Source of the DNA: Paenibacillus assamensis DSM 18201
GTDB taxonomy: Bacteria > Bacillota > Bacilli > Paenibacillales > Paenibacillaceae
DNA: 64,000 nt
Assembly: GCF_000422445.1 (NCBI RefSeq)
Contig: NZ_AULU01000022.1
Location: 1 to 64,000 of the forward strand
Reading direction: 5' to 3'
The notes beneath the pieces were generated by a model. It saw only the letters and a list, made by a program, of their open reading frames with translations. It did not search any database and had not been told where the DNA came from. The stretch's first letter is position 1, and every line of letters begins with the position of its first letter. Positions 28,119-40,393 of this stretch are shown here, piece after piece. Both the position numbers and the translations under genes were made by a program.

Positions 28119-31100
28119 ATGGACGTCAACAATTTTGAATTTATGAAGATTGGGCTTGCCTCTCCCGAAAAGATCCGTTCGTGGTCTCGCGGTGAAGTAA
28201 AGAAGCCGGAGACAATCAACTATCGTACGCTCAAGCCGGAGAAAGAAGGTTTGTTCTGCGAAAAAATCTTCGGACCGACGAAAGACTGGGAATGTCATTG
28301 CGGTAAATACAAGCGTGTTCGTTACAAAGGTGTTGTCTGTGATCGATGCGGTGTTGAAGTAACGCGTCAAAAAGTACGTCGTGAGCGTATGGGTCACATT
28401 GAATTGGCAGCTCCAGTATCTCACATTTGGTATTTCAAAGGTATTCCAAGCCGTATGGGCTTGGCACTTGATATGTCACCACGTTCACTCGAAGAGATTA
28501 TCTACTTCGCATCGTACGTGGTCACGGATCCAGGTGATACACCTCTTGAGAAGAAACAGCTTCTTTCCGAGAAGGAATATCGCAGCTACCGTGAAAAATA
28601 CGGCCCTGCATTCCAAGCAGGCATGGGTGCTGAAGCAGTTAAGAAATTGCTTCAAGACCTTGATCTCGAGAAAGATCTTGAAACGTTGAAGGAAGATCTT
28701 CGTACGGCACAAGGCCAACGCCGTAATCGTGCGATTAAGCGTTTGGAAGTCATCGAAGCATTCCGTAATTCTGGAAACTTCCCGGATTGGATGATTCTCG
28801 ATGTATTGCCAGTTATCCCACCTGAGCTTCGCCCAATGGTACAGTTGGATGGCGGTCGTTTTGCGACTTCTGACCTGAATGACTTGTACCGCCGTGTTAT
28901 TAACCGTAATAACCGTTTGAAGCGTCTTCTTGACTTGGGTGCACCTGACATTATCGTTCAAAATGAGAAGCGTATGCTTCAAGAAGCAGTTGACGCGCTC
29001 ATCGACAACGGTCGTCGTGGTCGTCCAGTTACAGGACCGGGTAACCGTCCATTGAAATCTCTCAGCCACATGCTGAAAGGTAAACAAGGACGTTTCCGTC
29101 AGAACTTGCTAGGTAAACGTGTTGACTACTCCGGACGTTCGGTTATCGTAGTAGGACCGAGCTTGAAGATGTATCAGTGCGGTTTGCCGAAAGAAATGGC
29201 ACTTGAATTGTTTAAGCCGTTTGTTATGAAAGAGCTTGTTAACAAAGGCTTGGCTCACAATATTAAGAGTGCGAAGCGCAAAGTTGAGCGTGTTAGCCCA
29301 GAAGTATGGGACGTTCTCGAGCAAGTAATCCGTGAACATCCAGTTCTTCTTAACCGTGCACCTACGCTTCACAGACTCGGTATCCAGGCATTCGAACCAA
29401 TTTTGGTTGAAGGCCGTGCTATTAAGCTTCATCCGCTCGTATGTACAGCTTATAACGCTGACTTCGACGGTGACCAGATGGCGGTTCACGTTCCATTGTC
29501 CGCAGAAGCTCAAGCAGAAGCACGTTTGCTAATGCTCGCTTCCGGCAATATCTTGAACCCGAAAGACGGTAAGCCAGTTGTTACGCCATCCCAGGATATG
29601 GTCCTCGGATCCTTCTACTTGACGATGGATAACAAAGAAGCTAAAGGTACAGGTATGATCTTGTCGAACATGAATGAGGCTGTTTCCGCTTATCAGCGTG
29701 ACGTTGCTTCCTTGCATGCTCGCGTTGTCATTCCAGTTAAAGCACTTGGTAAGACGTGCTTCACAGAAAAACAACAAGATGCTCTTCTCGTTACAACGGT
29801 AGGGCGTATTATATTTAATGAAATCTTCCCAGCTGATTTCCCTTACATCAATGAGCCGTCGAAGCAAAACTTGTTTGAGGGAACACCAGATCACTACTTT
29901 ATTTACGATAAAGGCGCGAACTATCGTGAGTATATCGAAAATATTCCGCAAACTGGTGCGGTTGGTAAAGATTATTTGGGTCAGATCATTGCTCGTTGCT
30001 TTGAGACGTTCCATACGACTAAAACAGCTGTTATCTTGGATCAGATCAAGCAACTCGGCTTCACATACTCGACTCGTGCGGGTATCTCTATAGCGGTATC
30101 TGACGTTATCGTACCGCAAGAGAAGATCGAGGTATTGAAAGAATCTGATGACAAAGTTAAGGTTATTACAAATCAATATCGTCGTGGTCTTATTACGAAT
30201 GAAGAGCGTTATGACCGAGTTATTGAAGTTTGGTCGAAATCAAAAGATGTCATTACTGATATCTTGATGAAATCGATGGAACGCTATAACTCCATCATGC
30301 TCATGGTTGATTCCAAAGCCCGTGGTAATAAATCGCAGATTACTCAGCTAGGCGGTATGCGTGGTCTCATGGCCAACCCGTCTGGTCGTATCATCGAGTT
30401 GCCGATTAAATCGAACTTCCGTGAAGGTCTTACGGTCTTGGAGTACTTTATCTCCACGCACGGTGCTCGTAAAGGTCTTGCCGATACAGCACTTCGTACA
30501 GCGGATTCCGGTTACCTTACACGTCGTCTCGTTGACGTTGCACAAGACGTTATCGTGCGCGAAGACGATTGCGGTACAGATAAAGGCTTCCTTGTTGCGG
30601 ATATTTCTGACGGCAAAGAGGTTATCGAAGGTTTGTATGATCGTGTTGAAGGTCGTTACTCCTTTGAAACGGTTCGTCATCCAGAAACAGGTGCGATCAT
30701 CGTTAACCGTAACGAATTGATCGACTCTGACAAAGCAGATGCAATCGTTAAAGCTGGTGTCAAGAAACTTCAAATCCGTTCCGTTCTTAGCTGTCGTGCA
30801 CGTCATGGCGTATGTAAGAAGTGTTACGGTCGTAACTTGGCAACAGGTAAATTCGTTGAGATCGGTGAAGCAGTTGGTATCATCGCCGCGCAATCGATCG
30901 GTGAACCAGGAACGCAGCTTACAATGCGTACGTTCCACACCGGTGGTGTTGCGGGTGACGATATTACACAAGGTTTGCCGCGTATCCAAGAGTTGTTCGA
31001 GGCGCGTAATCCGAAAGGTCAAGCGATTATCTCTGAACTCGACGGCGTAATCAAAGAAATCCGTGAAACGAAAGATCGTCGTGAGGTTGAAGTACAAGGC

Positions 31101-31739
31101 GAAGCTGAGACGAAAGTCTATGCAGCGAGCTATGGATCTCGTATCCGTGTACATGAAGGCCAGACGATCGAGGCGGGCGACGAGATTACAGAAGGTTCTA
31201 TTGACCCTAAAGAAATGCTTCGCATTAAAGGTATTCGTGGCGTTCAGAACTATATCCTTCAGGAAGTTCAGCGCGTATATCGTAACCAGGGTGTAGAAAT
31301 CAACGACAAGCACGTTGAAGTTATGATCAAGCAGATGCTTCGTAAGATCCGTATTATCGATGCTGGAGACACTACGCTTCTACCAGGCGCATTCGTAGAC
31401 ATTTATGAATACGAAACGGCTAATAAGGAAGCGATCTTGGCTGGTAAAGAGCCAGCAGTCGCTAAACCAGTATTGCTCGGTATTACAAAAGCGTCTCTTG
31501 AGACAGATTCCTTCTTGTCTGCAGCATCCTTCCAAGAGACGACTCGTGTCTTGACAGATGCAGCGATTAAGGGCAAAGTGGACCAATTGCTTGGTCTGAA
31601 GGAGAACGTCATCATCGGTAAGTTGATTCCTGCAGGTACAGGTATGAACCGTTACCGCAGTGTTAAAGTAATCAACCCGCTTGAAGAGACGAACGAAGAG
31701 GCATTGGATTCCGAAGAAGTAGTTAGCGTAGCTGACTAA
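28119..31739 (+). CDS. rpoC: RNA polymerase beta' subunit
   Basis: Catalytic subunit forming most of the active site. 1206 aa. N-terminal zinc ribbon [19 protein letters not shown], then the absolutely conserved [12 protein letters not shown] magnesium-binding loop. The second zinc-binding set is CGTDKG...[13 protein letters not shown], and the bridge/trigger region contains [25 protein letters not shown] precedes the ATG. A strong terminator follows, so the transcription unit ends here. Confidence 0.98.
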   Translation: MDVNNFEFMKIGLASPEKIRSWSRGEVKKPETINYRTLKPEKEGLFCEKIFGPTKDWECHCGKYKRVRYKGVVCDRCGVEVTRQKVRRERMGHIELAAPVSHIWYFKGIPSRMGLALDMSPRSLEEIIYFASYVVTDPGDTPLEKKQLLSEKEYRSYREKYGPAFQAGMGAEAVKKLLQDLDLEKDLETLKEDLRTAQGQRRNRAIKRLEVIEAFRNSGNFPDWMILDVLPVIPPELRPMVQLDGGRFATSDLNDLYRRVINRNNRLKRLLDLGAPDIIVQNEKRMLQEAVDALIDNGRRGRPVTGPGNRPLKSLSHMLKGKQGRFRQNLLGKRVDYSGRSVIVVGPSLKMYQCGLPKEMALELFKPFVMKELVNKGLAHNIKSAKRKVERVSPEVWDVLEQVIREHPVLLNRAPTLHRLGIQAFEPILVEGRAIKLHPLVCTAYNADFDGDQMAVHVPLSAEAQAEARLLMLASGNILNPKDGKPVVTPSQDMVLGSFYLTMDNKEAKGTGMILSNMNEAVSAYQRDVASLHARVVIPVKALGKTCFTEKQQDALLVTTVGRIIFNEIFPADFPYINEPSKQNLFEGTPDHYFIYDKGANYREYIENIPQTGAVGKDYLGQIIARCFETFHTTKTAVILDQIKQLGFTYSTRAGISIAVSDVIVPQEKIEVLKESDDKVKVITNQYRRGLITNEERYDRVIEVWSKSKDVITDILMKSMERYNSIMLMVDSKARGNKSQITQLGGMRGLMANPSGRIIELPIKSNFREGLTVLEYFISTHGARKGLADTALRTADSGYLTRRLVDVAQDVIVREDDCGTDKGFLVADISDGKEVIEGLYDRVEGRYSFETVRHPETGAIIVNRNELIDSDKADAIVKAGVKKLQIRSVLSCRARHGVCKKCYGRNLATGKFVEIGEAVGIIAAQSIGEPGTQLTMRTFHTGGVAGDDITQGLPRIQELFEARNPKGQAIISELDGVIKEIRETKDRREVEVQGEAETKVYAASYGSRIRVHEGQTIEAGDEITEGSIDPKEMLRIKGIRGVQNYILQEVQRVYRNQGVEINDKHVEVMIKQMLRKIRIIDAGDTTLLPGAFVDIYEYETANKEAILAGKEPAVAKPVLLGITKASLETDSFLSAASFQETTRVLTDAAIKGKVDQLLGLKENVIIGKLIPAGTGMNRYRSVKVINPLEETNEEALDSEEVVSVAD

Positions 31740-31784
31740 TTCAGAGTCGATCTATCTGCTGATTTCTATAGCATAATATACTGG

Positions 31785-31824
31785 CCGTTAGGGGGCTGCA
31801 TAAGTAGTTCCCCTAACGGTTTTT
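31785..31824 (+). terminator. terminator after rpoC
   Basis: Ten-base-pair stem CCGTTAGGGG / CCCCTAACGG with a 15-nt loop, then five T. Confidence 0.88.
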
Positions 31825-31873
31825 ATATGGATAACAAATAAGCTGCTAGTAGATGCAATGGCAACGTTTGTTA

Positions 31874-31901
31874 TTGAAAATCTCGGACAAGATGGTATAG
31901 T
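31874..31901 (+). promoter_or_regulatory. possible upstream sigma-A promoter of the str operon
   Basis: TTGAAA (31874-31879), 16-bp spacer, TATAGT (31896-31901). Weaker than the promoter at 32001; together they would give tandem promoters. Confidence 0.5.
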
Positions 31902-32000
31902 AGAAAGGTCGAGAAATTGTTGCTTAGTGTAGTTAATGAAAAGTTTATTGAAGTAGTAAATTACATGAAGCGAGCGACAAAGTTTTTATCAAAAATATTC

Positions 32001-32029
32001 TTGACATGATATAACTCAAGTGATAATAT
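32001..32029 (+). promoter_or_regulatory. sigma-A promoter of the str operon
   Basis: TTGACA (32001-32006), 17-bp spacer, TAATAT (32024-32029) preceded by TGA (extended -10). The start near 32036 lies 45 nt before the L7Ae-type gene. It fills the otherwise gene-free 31825-32080 stretch with the promoter upstream. Confidence 0.75.
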
Positions 32030-32080
32030 ATCGAAGTGTGCCCAAGAGGTTAACCTGTTACTTTCGGAGGAACATGATTC

Positions 32081-32335
32081 ATGTCTAATGATAAGAGTCT
32101 ACAGGATACAAACATCAAGATTGGGACGAAACAGACGACCAAGATGGTAGAGCAAGGCAAAGCCATTGAAGTCTATGTTGCTTTAGATGCCGACAAGAAA
32201 TTGATTTCTAAGATAACATCAATTTGTTTCAAGCGAAATGTAAAAGTAACAGAAGTTACTACGATGCAAGAGCTTGGCAAGCTGTGTGGTATCGAAGTCG
32301 GAGCTGCTATGGCAGCGGTCATCAAACCAGAATAG
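32081..32335 (+). CDS. rplGB: L7Ae-family kink-turn-binding protein (YbxF)
   Basis: 84-aa protein of the L7Ae/L30e/YbxF family that binds K-turn RNA and loosely associates with ribosomes. The core VYVALDADKKLISKIT, VKVTEVTTMQELGKLCGIEVG and the hydrophobic AAMAAV end match. The N-terminal 20 residues are more variable. The ATG follows CGGAGG. First gene of the str operon, before rpsL, as in B. subtilis ybxF-rpsL-rpsG-fus-tufA. The gene symbol follows B. subtilis use and is less secure than the family. Confidence 0.9.
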   Translation: MSNDKSLQDTNIKIGTKQTTKMVEQGKAIEVYVALDADKKLISKITSICFKRNVKVTEVTTMQELGKLCGIEVGAAMAAVIKPE

Positions 32336-32484
32336 GTAACCCAATGTTTTTGTGAAGGATGACGGAATGTATTGAAGTTTCCGGGAACAAAAACTTTTCA
32401 TTTGCCCATTTATGAACCGCCTGGATCTGTGGGCTTAGCTAAGCCAGGCAACACAGTTGATTCTATAATGAGGGGGTGGCAATC

Positions 32485-32904
32485 ATGCCAACTATTAACC
32501 AACTAGTCCGTAAGGGCCGTCAAGCAAAAGTAACTAAGTCCAAATCCCCAGCTTTGCAAAAAGGTTTCAATGCCTTGAAGCGTACGGAGACTGACTTGAG
32601 CGCACCTCAAAAACGTGGTGTTTGTACTCGTGTAGGTACTATGACGCCTAAAAAACCGAACTCCGCACTTCGTAAATATGCGCGTGTTCGTTTGACTAAC
32701 CGTGTAGAGGTTACTGCTTACATCGGAGGTATTGGTCACAACTTGCAAGAGCACAGTGTCGTGCTTGTACGCGGTGGCCGTGTAAAAGACCTTCCGGGTG
32801 TACGTTACCACATCGTTCGCGGTGCTTTGGATACTGCAGGTGTAAACAACCGTATGCAAGCTCGTTCCAAATATGGTACGAAGCGTCCTAAGAAAAAAGC
32901 ATAA
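32485..32904 (+). CDS. rpsL: 30S ribosomal protein S12
   Basis: Decoding-centre protein. 139 aa with [20 protein letters not shown] and [13 protein letters not shown], the two segments facing the decoding site. K56 (B. subtilis numbering, E. coli K42/43) and the VKDLP lysine are wild type, so no streptomycin-resistance substitution is seen. ATG at 32485 behind AGGGGGTGG; an in-frame GTG at 32476 overlaps that site. Followed by rpsG after 53 nt. Confidence 0.98.
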   Translation: MPTINQLVRKGRQAKVTKSKSPALQKGFNALKRTETDLSAPQKRGVCTRVGTMTPKKPNSALRKYARVRLTNRVEVTAYIGGIGHNLQEHSVVLVRGGRVKDLPGVRYHIVRGALDTAGVNNRMQARSKYGTKRPKKKA

Positions 32905-32957
32905 TGAAAAAAGCTCATGAACATAATTCATGATCTTATTGAGAAAGGGGGATACAC

Positions 32958-33428
32958 ATGCCACGCAAAGGTCCAGTTACTAAACGTGACGTGTTGCCGG
33001 ATCCGGTATACAACAGCAAGTTGGTTACTCGTTTGATCAACCGTATTATGATCGACGGTAAACGCGGTGTTGCTCAAACAATCTTGTATGATGCATTCAA
33101 GCTTATCCAAGAACGTACAGGCAATGACCCTATGGAAGTATTTGAAGCAGCAATCAAAAACATCATGCCAGTTCTTGAAGTTAAAGCTCGCCGTGTAGGT
33201 GGTGCTAACTATCAAGTACCTATCGAAGTTAAGCCTGAGCGCCGTACTTCTTTGGGATTGCGCTGGTTGGTTAACTACTCGCGTAACCGCGGTGAAAAAA
33301 CAATGCAAGAGCGTTTGGCAGCAGAAATTATCGATGCTTCCAACAACACTGGTGCATCTGTTAAGAAGCGCGAAGACACGCACAAGATGGCTGAAGCGAA
33401 CAAAGCATTTGCTCACTACCGCTGGTAG
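32958..33428 (+). CDS. rpsG: 30S ribosomal protein S7
   Basis: Nucleates assembly of the 30S head and contacts E-site tRNA. 156 aa; begins [20 protein letters not shown] and contains [17 protein letters not shown], the conserved beta-hairpin, and a C-terminal [20 protein letters not shown] precedes the ATG. In the rpsL-rpsG-fusA-tuf order. Confidence 0.98.
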   Translation: MPRKGPVTKRDVLPDPVYNSKLVTRLINRIMIDGKRGVAQTILYDAFKLIQERTGNDPMEVFEAAIKNIMPVLEVKARRVGGANYQVPIEVKPERRTSLGLRWLVNYSRNRGEKTMQERLAAEIIDASNNTGASVKKREDTHKMAEANKAFAHYRW

Positions 33429-33484
33429 GATGCTAATGCGAGTTCGTTTCTCCGAACTCTTATTTTGAAGGGAGACTCCCAATA

Positions 33485-35560
33485 ATGGCTAGACAGTTCT
33501 CCTTGCAGAATACGCGTAACATCGGAATCATGGCTCACATCGATGCCGGTAAAACAACAACTACGGAGCGTATTTTGTTCTACACAGGCCGTACTCACAA
33601 AATCGGTGAGGTGCACGAAGGTGCAGCAACAATGGACTGGATGGAACAAGAACAAGAGCGTGGTATCACGATCACTTCCGCTGCTACTACAGCAGCTTGG
33701 AGAGGTCATCGTGTTAACATCATCGATACTCCGGGTCACGTTGACTTTACGGTAGAGGTTGAGCGTTCCCTTCGCGTATTGGACGGAGCAGTAGGCGTAT
33801 TCTCTGCTAAAGAAGGCGTTGAGCCTCAATCCGAGACAGTATGGCGTCAAGCTGATAAATACAGCGTACCTCGTATTGCTTATGTAAACAAAATGGACAT
33901 CATTGGCGCTGACTTCCTCAACGTTATTGAAACCATGAAAGATCGTTTGCAAGCGAATGCTGTAGCTATTCAGTTGCCAATCGGAGCAGAGAACGACTTC
34001 AAAGGTATCATTGATTTGATTGAGCAAAAAGCTCATATCTTCAAAGATGACCTTGGTCGCGATGTTGATATTATTGACGTTCCAGAAGAGTTCAAAGCGA
34101 AAGTTGAAGAACTTCGTATGGAACTTATCGAGAAGGTTGCAGAGCTTGACGAAGAATTGATGATGAAATACCTTGAAGGTGAAGAGCTTACGATTGAAGA
34201 AATCAAAGCTGGTCTCCGTAAAGGTGTAGTAAACGTTCAAATCTTCCCTGTTATCTGTGGTTCTTCTTACAAAAATAAAGGTGTTCAACTTATGTTGGAC
34301 GCAGTTATTGATTACTTGCCAGCTCCAACAGATGTACCTGACATTAAAGGTACATTGGAAGATGGCGAGGAAGCTGTTCGTAAGTCTTCTGACTCTGAGC
34401 CATTCTCGGCTCTTGCGTTTAAGATTATGACAGACCCTTACGTTGGTAAGTTGACGTTCTTCCGCGTATACTCTGGTGTATTGAACTCCGGATCTTACGT
34501 ATTGAACGCAACAAAAGGCAAGCGCGAGCGTATCGGCCGTATCCTTCAAATGCACGCTAACAGCCGTGAAGAAATCGATGTAGTTTACTCCGGTGACATC
34601 GCAGCTGCAGTAGGTTTGAAAGATACAGGTACAGGTGATACACTGTGTGAAGAGAAGAATCCAATTATTTTGGAATCTATGAACTTCCCTGATCCAGTTA
34701 TCGAGATCGCGGTTGAGCCTAAGACTAAGGCTGACCAAGATAAGTTGGGTGTAGCACTCAGCAAATTGACTGAGGAAGATCCAACTCTTCGTGCTCACAC
34801 AGACGAAGAAACTGGACAAACGATTCTTGCGGGTATGGGTGAGCTTCACTTGGAGATCATCATTGACCGTATGCGTCGTGAGTTCAAAGTTGAGACGAAC
34901 GTAGGTAACCCTCAAGTTGCTTACCGTGAAACGTTTAAATCCGCTGCTAAGGTTGAAGGTAAGTTCGTACGTCAATCCGGTGGACGTGGTCAGTTCGGTC
35001 ACGTTTGGATCGAGTTCGAACCACAAGAGCCAGGTGTTGGATTTGAGTTCGTCAACAAAATCGTCGGTGGTGTTGTTCCTCGTGAATACATCGCTCCGGT
35101 TCAAGCTGGTATCGAAGAATCGATGAAGAACGGCGTATTGGCTGGCTTCCCGATGGTAGATATCAAAGCTACAATCTTCGATGGTTCTTACCATGACGTT
35201 GACTCCTCCGAGATGGCGTTTAAGATTGCAGGATCCATGGCGCTTAAAGCTGCTAAGGAAAAATGTAATCCGGTATTGCTAGAGCCAATCATGAAGGTTG
35301 AAGTTACAGTTCCTGAAGAGTACATGGGCGACGTTATGGGTATGTTGAACTCCCGTCGTGGACGTATCGAAGGTATGGATTCTCGTGCTGGTGCACAAGT
35401 TATCCGTGCTAAGGTACCTCTCGCTGAGATGTTCGGTTACTCCACAACACTTCGTTCCGGTACACAAGGACGCGGCGTGTTCGCAATGGAACTTTCTCAT
35501 TATGAAGAAGTACCTCGCAACATCGCTGAGCAAATCGTTTCCAAAGTTAAAGGTCAATAA
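33485..35560 (+). CDS. fusA: elongation factor G
   Basis: Translocase GTPase of elongation and, with RRF, ribosome recycling. 691 aa. G1 [14 protein letters not shown]3 [17 protein letters not shown] and G4 NKMD lie in the G domain; domains II-V follow, with domain IV containing the tip [18 protein letters not shown] 5 nt after the AGGGAGACTCCC context. It is followed after 110 nt by tuf. Confidence 0.98.
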   Translation: MARQFSLQNTRNIGIMAHIDAGKTTTTERILFYTGRTHKIGEVHEGAATMDWMEQEQERGITITSAATTAAWRGHRVNIIDTPGHVDFTVEVERSLRVLDGAVGVFSAKEGVEPQSETVWRQADKYSVPRIAYVNKMDIIGADFLNVIETMKDRLQANAVAIQLPIGAENDFKGIIDLIEQKAHIFKDDLGRDVDIIDVPEEFKAKVEELRMELIEKVAELDEELMMKYLEGEELTIEEIKAGLRKGVVNVQIFPVICGSSYKNKGVQLMLDAVIDYLPAPTDVPDIKGTLEDGEEAVRKSSDSEPFSALAFKIMTDPYVGKLTFFRVYSGVLNSGSYVLNATKGKRERIGRILQMHANSREEIDVVYSGDIAAAVGLKDTGTGDTLCEEKNPIILESMNFPDPVIEIAVEPKTKADQDKLGVALSKLTEEDPTLRAHTDEETGQTILAGMGELHLEIIIDRMRREFKVETNVGNPQVAYRETFKSAAKVEGKFVRQSGGRGQFGHVWIEFEPQEPGVGFEFVNKIVGGVVPREYIAPVQAGIEESMKNGVLAGFPMVDIKATIFDGSYHDVDSSEMAFKIAGSMALKAAKEKCNPVLLEPIMKVEVTVPEEYMGDVMGMLNSRRGRIEGMDSRAGAQVIRAKVPLAEMFGYSTTLRSGTQGRGVFAMELSHYEEVPRNIAEQIVSKVKGQ

Positions 35561-35670
35561 TCTAACGATTATTGCTTAATTGACTTATATTCATGGATTG
35601 TCTGTAGGTGAGAACTTGCAGACAACCATTACACTATATTATTCCATCTACTTAAGGAGGAATTGTTCAA

Positions 35671-36861
35671 ATGGCAAAGGCAAAATTTGAGCGTAATAAG
35701 CCGCACGTTAACATCGGTACTATCGGTCACGTTGACCACGGTAAAACAACTTTGACTGCTGCAATCACAACTGTATTGTCCAAAACTTACGGTGGTGCTG
35801 CTGTAGCATTCGATCAAATCGACAAAGCTCCAGAAGAGCGCGAGCGTGGTATCACAATTTCTACTGCACACGTTGAGTACGAAACTGATACTCGTCACTA
35901 CGCACACGTAGACTGCCCAGGTCACGCTGACTACGTTAAAAACATGATCACTGGTGCTGCACAAATGGACGGCGCGATCTTGGTTGTATCCGCAGCTGAC
36001 GGTCCAATGCCACAAACTCGTGAGCACATCTTGCTTTCTCGCCAAGTAGGCGTACCTTACATCGTTGTATTCTTGAACAAATGCGACATGGTTGAAGACG
36101 AAGAGTTGCTTGAATTGGTTGAGATGGAAGTTCGTGACTTGCTTTCCGAGTACGAATTCCCAGGCGACGACACGCCAATCATTCGTGGTTCTGCTCGTGA
36201 AGCTCTTCAAGCTCCTGATGGTGAGTGGGCTCAAAAGATCGTTGAATTGTTCAAACAAATCGACACTTATATCCCAACTCCAGAGCGCGACACTGACAAG
36301 CCTTTCTTGATGCCTGTTGAGGACGTATTCTCCATCACTGGCCGTGGTACAGTTGCTACAGGTCGTGTAGAGCGTGGTACGATCAAAGTCGGCGACGAGA
36401 TCGAAATCGTTGGTATCCAAGAAGAAACTCGCAAATCCGTTGTTACGGGCGTTGAAATGTTCCGTAAATTGCTTGACTCCGCTCAAGCAGGTGACAACGT
36501 TGGCGCATTGCTTCGTGGTGTAGACCGCAACAACATCGAGCGTGGTCAAGTATTGGTTAAGCCAGGTACAGTTAAACCACACACTGTGTTCTCTGCACAA
36601 GTGTACGTTTTGACTAAAGAAGAGGGTGGCCGTCATAAGCCATTCTTCACTGGATACCGTCCACAGTTCTACTTCCGTACAACTGACGTAACTGGTGTAA
36701 TCGACCTTCCAGAAGGTACTGAAATGGTTATGCCTGGTGACAACATCACAGTTACTGTAAACCTTATCAATCCAATCGCGATTGAAGAAGGTACACGTTT
36801 CGCTATCCGCGAAGGTGGCCGTACAGTAGGTGCAGGTGCAGTTGCTACAATCATCAAGTAA
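35671..36861 (+). CDS. tuf: elongation factor Tu
   Basis: Delivers aminoacyl-tRNA to the ribosome. 396 aa. G1 GHVDHGKT, switch [14 protein letters not shown]3 [12 protein letters not shown] and G4 NKCD are exact; the C-terminal barrel domains include the [14 protein letters not shown] end. AAGGAGG precedes the ATG. Codon use is strongly biased to a few codons, the mark of very high expression, and this bias creates long spurious antisense frames. A good terminator follows. Confidence 0.98.
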   Translation: MAKAKFERNKPHVNIGTIGHVDHGKTTLTAAITTVLSKTYGGAAVAFDQIDKAPEERERGITISTAHVEYETDTRHYAHVDCPGHADYVKNMITGAAQMDGAILVVSAADGPMPQTREHILLSRQVGVPYIVVFLNKCDMVEDEELLELVEMEVRDLLSEYEFPGDDTPIIRGSAREALQAPDGEWAQKIVELFKQIDTYIPTPERDTDKPFLMPVEDVFSITGRGTVATGRVERGTIKVGDEIEIVGIQEETRKSVVTGVEMFRKLLDSAQAGDNVGALLRGVDRNNIERGQVLVKPGTVKPHTVFSAQVYVLTKEEGGRHKPFFTGYRPQFYFRTTDVTGVIDLPEGTEMVMPGDNITVTVNLINPIAIEEGTRFAIREGGRTVGAGAVATIIK

Positions 36862-36880
36862 TATCGCTTAGCGATATGAT

Positions 36881-36912
36881 AAAGCCCTTCTCCTTCGGGA
36901 GAGGGGCTTTTT
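36881..36912 (+). terminator. terminator after tuf
   Basis: Thirteen-base-pair stem AAAGCCCTTCTCC / GGAGAGGGGCTTT (one G-U pair) with a short loop and T run. Ends the str operon. Confidence 0.92.
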
Positions 36913-37070
36913 GTTATAAGTAGCTCTGCTGCTATGTAAATTGCATAATATAATTTTTTCATATTTACTTGAAGAATGTATATCCGAATGACTGTATACA
37001 TGATTATAATGAAAGGGATGTAATAAAACTCCATAATCACAAAAGATTCCTACGGGGGAGGGTGAAATGA

Positions 37071-38405
37071 TTGTTTAAACGATGGGGATATAATAAAGAG
37101 AAACAGAATAATCATGTAGCTCATAATGACATGAATACGAAATGGGACTTTAATCTGGAGCAAGCAGATCAACTAGGTAGTATTCAATTTTCTGAAGATC
37201 ATAAGATATGGTCTCAATTAAAAATGATTCAACTTACTACAAGAGATCTCGGCATGCTTCGCTTGGCGCAACCGCATCTTCTGCCTTGGTTAGATGAAAT
37301 TAGTGAAGCCTTTTATGAATCTGTTTTACAGGTAGGAGCACTAAAGGAAATGATCAATCAGCATAGTAGTGTTGAAAAATTGCAAATTACTTTGCGCAAG
37401 CACATCGAGGAAATGTTCGATGGCTTCATTAATGAAGCCTATGTAGAAAAGCGCATGCGCATTGCTTCGATTCATTATCGAATAGGCTTGGAGCCGAAAT
37501 GGTATATGGGAGCATTTCAAAAAGTACAAGCAGTTGTATTTGAACGGTTGATGATGCATGCTGCTAATCCGCAATTGGCTGTAGAAGTTGTACATAGTTT
37601 CAACAAAGTATTGAACCTCGAACAGCAGCTCGTACTTGAATTTTTTGAAAGGAAAAGACAAGAAACAGAGAAAGAACATCTTCGCCAAAAAGATGAGCTT
37701 CATTCACAAATTAGTAAACTAAGTGAACAATTAGCCTCGTTATCGGTTCGTACAAATGATGCAATTCAAGAAATGGTGTCATATGGAATTGAACTGAACA
37801 ACTCTACCCAACAAACCGCAAATTTATCAATAGCAACACAAAGAAATGCTGAAGAAGGCAAAATGTTTATGGATCAATTGAATATTAGTATTCAACAAAT
37901 CGATATCGATATGCAGCAGGTTGAACAGCATATGAGTGCGCTCAAAATGACGACCGAACATATTGCATCGATTGCCCAGTCCATTATAGAGATTGCTGAC
38001 CATACACATCTATTATCATTGAATGCTTCGATTGAAGCAGCACACGCGGGGGAACGAGGAGCAGGTTTCTCAGTTGTTGCTAAGGAAGTAAACAAACTTG
38101 CTGTCAGTACAAAGCAAACCGTAAACAACATTGAAAATCTTATCGTTAATTCAAGTGAAGTGACAAAAGCAGTAGTAGAAGTGATTTCAGCGGTGCAGAA
38201 CAATGCAGGTCAAGTAAGAATAAATGCAGAGCTTACAATGGAGAAATTTTCGAATATAGTATTAGAAATTTCTGAAAGCGCTTCACAACTTAATGTCATT
38301 AGCGATAGCATTCAAAGTTTATCAGATGCAATTCAAAGTATTAGTGAATCTACTGAACAAGTTGCTTCTTCAGCTGAACAGCTTAATCGTATTAGTTCCG
38401 TATAA
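37071..38405 (+). CDS. globin-coupled chemoreceptor, HemAT-like heme/oxygen sensor
   Basis: Soluble sensor for aerotaxis or gas sensing. The N-terminal protoglobin domain (about 25-195) contains IASIHYRIGLEPKWYMGAF, in which H135 aligns with the proximal heme ligand H123 of B. subtilis HemAT. A coiled linker leads to a methyl-accepting signalling domain (about 215-444). Its hairpin tip reads LLSLNASIEAAHAGERGAGF and AKEVNKLA, close to the canonical CheA/CheW-binding tip. There is no transmembrane segment. 444 aa, near HemAT length. TTG start at 37071, about 8 nt after GGGGGAGGGTG. Unusual place: between tuf and the S10 operon. The signalling partner and ligand are inferred. Confidence 0.92.
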   Translation: MFKRWGYNKEKQNNHVAHNDMNTKWDFNLEQADQLGSIQFSEDHKIWSQLKMIQLTTRDLGMLRLAQPHLLPWLDEISEAFYESVLQVGALKEMINQHSSVEKLQITLRKHIEEMFDGFINEAYVEKRMRIASIHYRIGLEPKWYMGAFQKVQAVVFERLMMHAANPQLAVEVVHSFNKVLNLEQQLVLEFFERKRQETEKEHLRQKDELHSQISKLSEQLASLSVRTNDAIQEMVSYGIELNNSTQQTANLSIATQRNAEEGKMFMDQLNISIQQIDIDMQQVEQHMSALKMTTEHIASIAQSIIEIADHTHLLSLNASIEAAHAGERGAGFSVVAKEVNKLAVSTKQTVNNIENLIVNSSEVTKAVVEVISAVQNNAGQVRINAELTMEKFSNIVLEISESASQLNVISDSIQSLSDAIQSISESTEQVASSAEQLNRISSV

Positions 38406-38597
38406 TTAATTTGAGCGTTATATTAGTCTATAAAGCTAGTAAATCAATGGTGGAATAGATTTCCGTAGAAAAATTCAGTTGCTTCATTATATAATGGACA
38501 ACAGCAGAAGACGAATAGTTCCCGACAGATGCAGGACATCAGGACGTACAGACCTTATTACAGAAGGAATTGTTTCGTAATGATTTTAAATAAATGC

Positions 38598-38626
38598 TTG
38601 CAATTGTCGGGACTATTATATATAAT
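38598..38626 (+). promoter_or_regulatory. sigma-A promoter of the S10 operon
   Basis: TTGCAA (38598-38603), 17-bp spacer, TATAAT (38621-38626). The start near 38633 gives a leader of about 130 nt before rpsJ. The upstream gap 38406-38597 shows no gene and no clear terminator for the chemoreceptor gene. Confidence 0.8.
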
Positions 38627-38656
38627 AGTGAATGTTGTTCGTCGACGTTGCGATGA

Positions 38657-39073
<417 letters not shown>

Positions 39074-39120
39074 TAACAGCTTAAAATGAACGGATCATGG
39101 AAACGAAAAGAGGTGTCAAC

Positions 39121-39744
39121 ATGAAAGGTATCTTAGGAAAAAAACTCGGCATGACTCAAGTGTTTACCCCAGAAGGTAACGTATTGCCAGTTACAGTTAT
39201 CGAAGCTGGTCCTTGCGTCGTTCTTCAGAAGAAAGACGTTGAGAATGACGGCTACGAAGCAATCCAAGTCGGCTTCGCTGACAAAAAGGAAAAGCGTTCT
39301 AACAAGCCTGAACAAGGTCACGCTAAAAAAGCAAACACAACACCTAAGCGCTACATTAAGGAATACCGCGGTATCGATCTTTCTCAATACGAAGTTGGCC
39401 AAGAATTGAAGGCTGATCTCTTCGCAGAAGGCGAGTTCGTTGACGTAACAGGTATTTCTAAAGGTAAAGGCTTTACCGGCACAATTAAGCGCTGGGGACA
39501 AAGCCGCGGACCAATGTCTCACGGTTCTCGTTACCATCGTGGCCCTGGTTCCATGGGTTCCATTCAAGCGAACCGCGTACCTAAAGGTAAACACCTTCCA
39601 GGTCATATGGGAGCAGAAACAGTTACAATTCAAAACCTTGAGGTTGTTAAAGTGGATGCGGAACGTAACGTAATCCTCGTTAAAGGCTCCATTCCTGGTG
39701 CTAAAAACAGCTTCATTAACATTAAATCTGCAATTAAAAAGTAA
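39121..39744 (+). CDS. rplC: 50S ribosomal protein L3
   Basis: Early-assembly protein at the peptidyl-transferase region. 207 aa; begins [19 protein letters not shown] and has the long loop with [20 protein letters not shown], whose tip reaches toward the A site. ATG 39121 follows AAGAGGTG; eight upstream in-frame codons lie over that site. Overall S10-operon order rpsJ-rplC-rplD-rplW-rplB is standard. Confidence 0.97.
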   Translation: MKGILGKKLGMTQVFTPEGNVLPVTVIEAGPCVVLQKKDVENDGYEAIQVGFADKKEKRSNKPEQGHAKKANTTPKRYIKEYRGIDLSQYEVGQELKADLFAEGEFVDVTGISKGKGFTGTIKRWGQSRGPMSHGSRYHRGPGSMGSIQANRVPKGKHLPGHMGAETVTIQNLEVVKVDAERNVILVKGSIPGAKNSFINIKSAIKK

Positions 39745-39769
39745 TTGGTGAGGAAAGGAGGAGCTCAGA

Positions 39770-40393
39770 ATGCCTAAAGTAGCAGTATTCAACATCTCCG
39801 GTGCTCAAGTTGGCGAGATTGAACTTGCTGACAGCGTATTCGGAATTGAACCAAACAAACATGTGCTTCATGATGCTGTTGTGATGCAACTTGCATCCAT
39901 GCGTCAAGGAACACACAAAGTTAAAGGCCGTTCCGAGGTTCGCGGCGGTGGCCGTAAGCCATGGAAACAAAAAGGTACTGGTCGTGCGCGTCAAGGTTCT
40001 ATTCGTGCGCCGCAATGGAAAGGCGGCGGTGTCGTTTTCGGACCAACACCACGCAGCTATGCATACAAGCTTCCTAAGAAAGTTCGCCGTTTGGCGATCA
40101 AATCCGCACTTTCTTCCAAAGTGTTGGAAAATCAAATCATCGTTCTAGACGAGTTGGCATTCAATGCGCCGAAAACGAAAGAATTCCAAGCATTGCTTAA
40201 CAACTTGAAAGTGGACCGCAAAGCGCTAGTTGTGCTTCCTGAGTACAACGACAACGTTGCATTGTCCGCTCGTAACATCCCATCCGTTAAATTGGTAGCT
40301 GCTGACGGAGTAAACGTTTATGACGTTCTTCGCCATCAAAAGCTTATCCTTACTAAGGATGCGGTTTCGAAGGTACAGGAGGTGTTCGCGTAA
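39770..40393 (+). CDS. rplD: 50S ribosomal protein L4
   Basis: Lines the exit tunnel and, in E. coli, autoregulates the S10 operon. 207 aa. The extended loop with [20 protein letters not shown] and [20 protein letters not shown] is intact and contains the [12 protein letters not shown] region where macrolide-resistance changes arise; no deletion is evident. AAAGGAGGAG precedes the ATG. Its stop overlaps the rplW start by one base. Confidence 0.97.
   Translation: MPKVAVFNISGAQVGEIELADSVFGIEPNKHVLHDAVVMQLASMRQGTHKVKGRSEVRGGGRKPWKQKGTGRARQGSIRAPQWKGGGVVFGPTPRSYAYKLPKKVRRLAIKSALSSKVLENQIIVLDELAFNAPKTKEFQALLNNLKVDRKALVVLPEYNDNVALSARNIPSVKLVAADGVNVYDVLRHQKLILTKDAVSKVQEVFA

Noticed and set aside
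33416-35194. 592-aa open frame antisense to fusA
   Set aside because: Created by the strong codon bias of a highly expressed gene; the protein is rich in Cys, Phe, Thr and Asn, has no domain and no ribosome binding site. The same holds for antisense frames opposite tuf (35629-36636), rpoC (30348-31313), rplB (40714-41646) and rplK/rplA (20779-21597).
36913-37070. Sigma-D (motility) promoter before the HemAT-like gene
   Set aside because: No TAAA-N15-GCCGATAT pattern found, and sigma-A candidates (for example TTGAAG at 36969) were poorly spaced.
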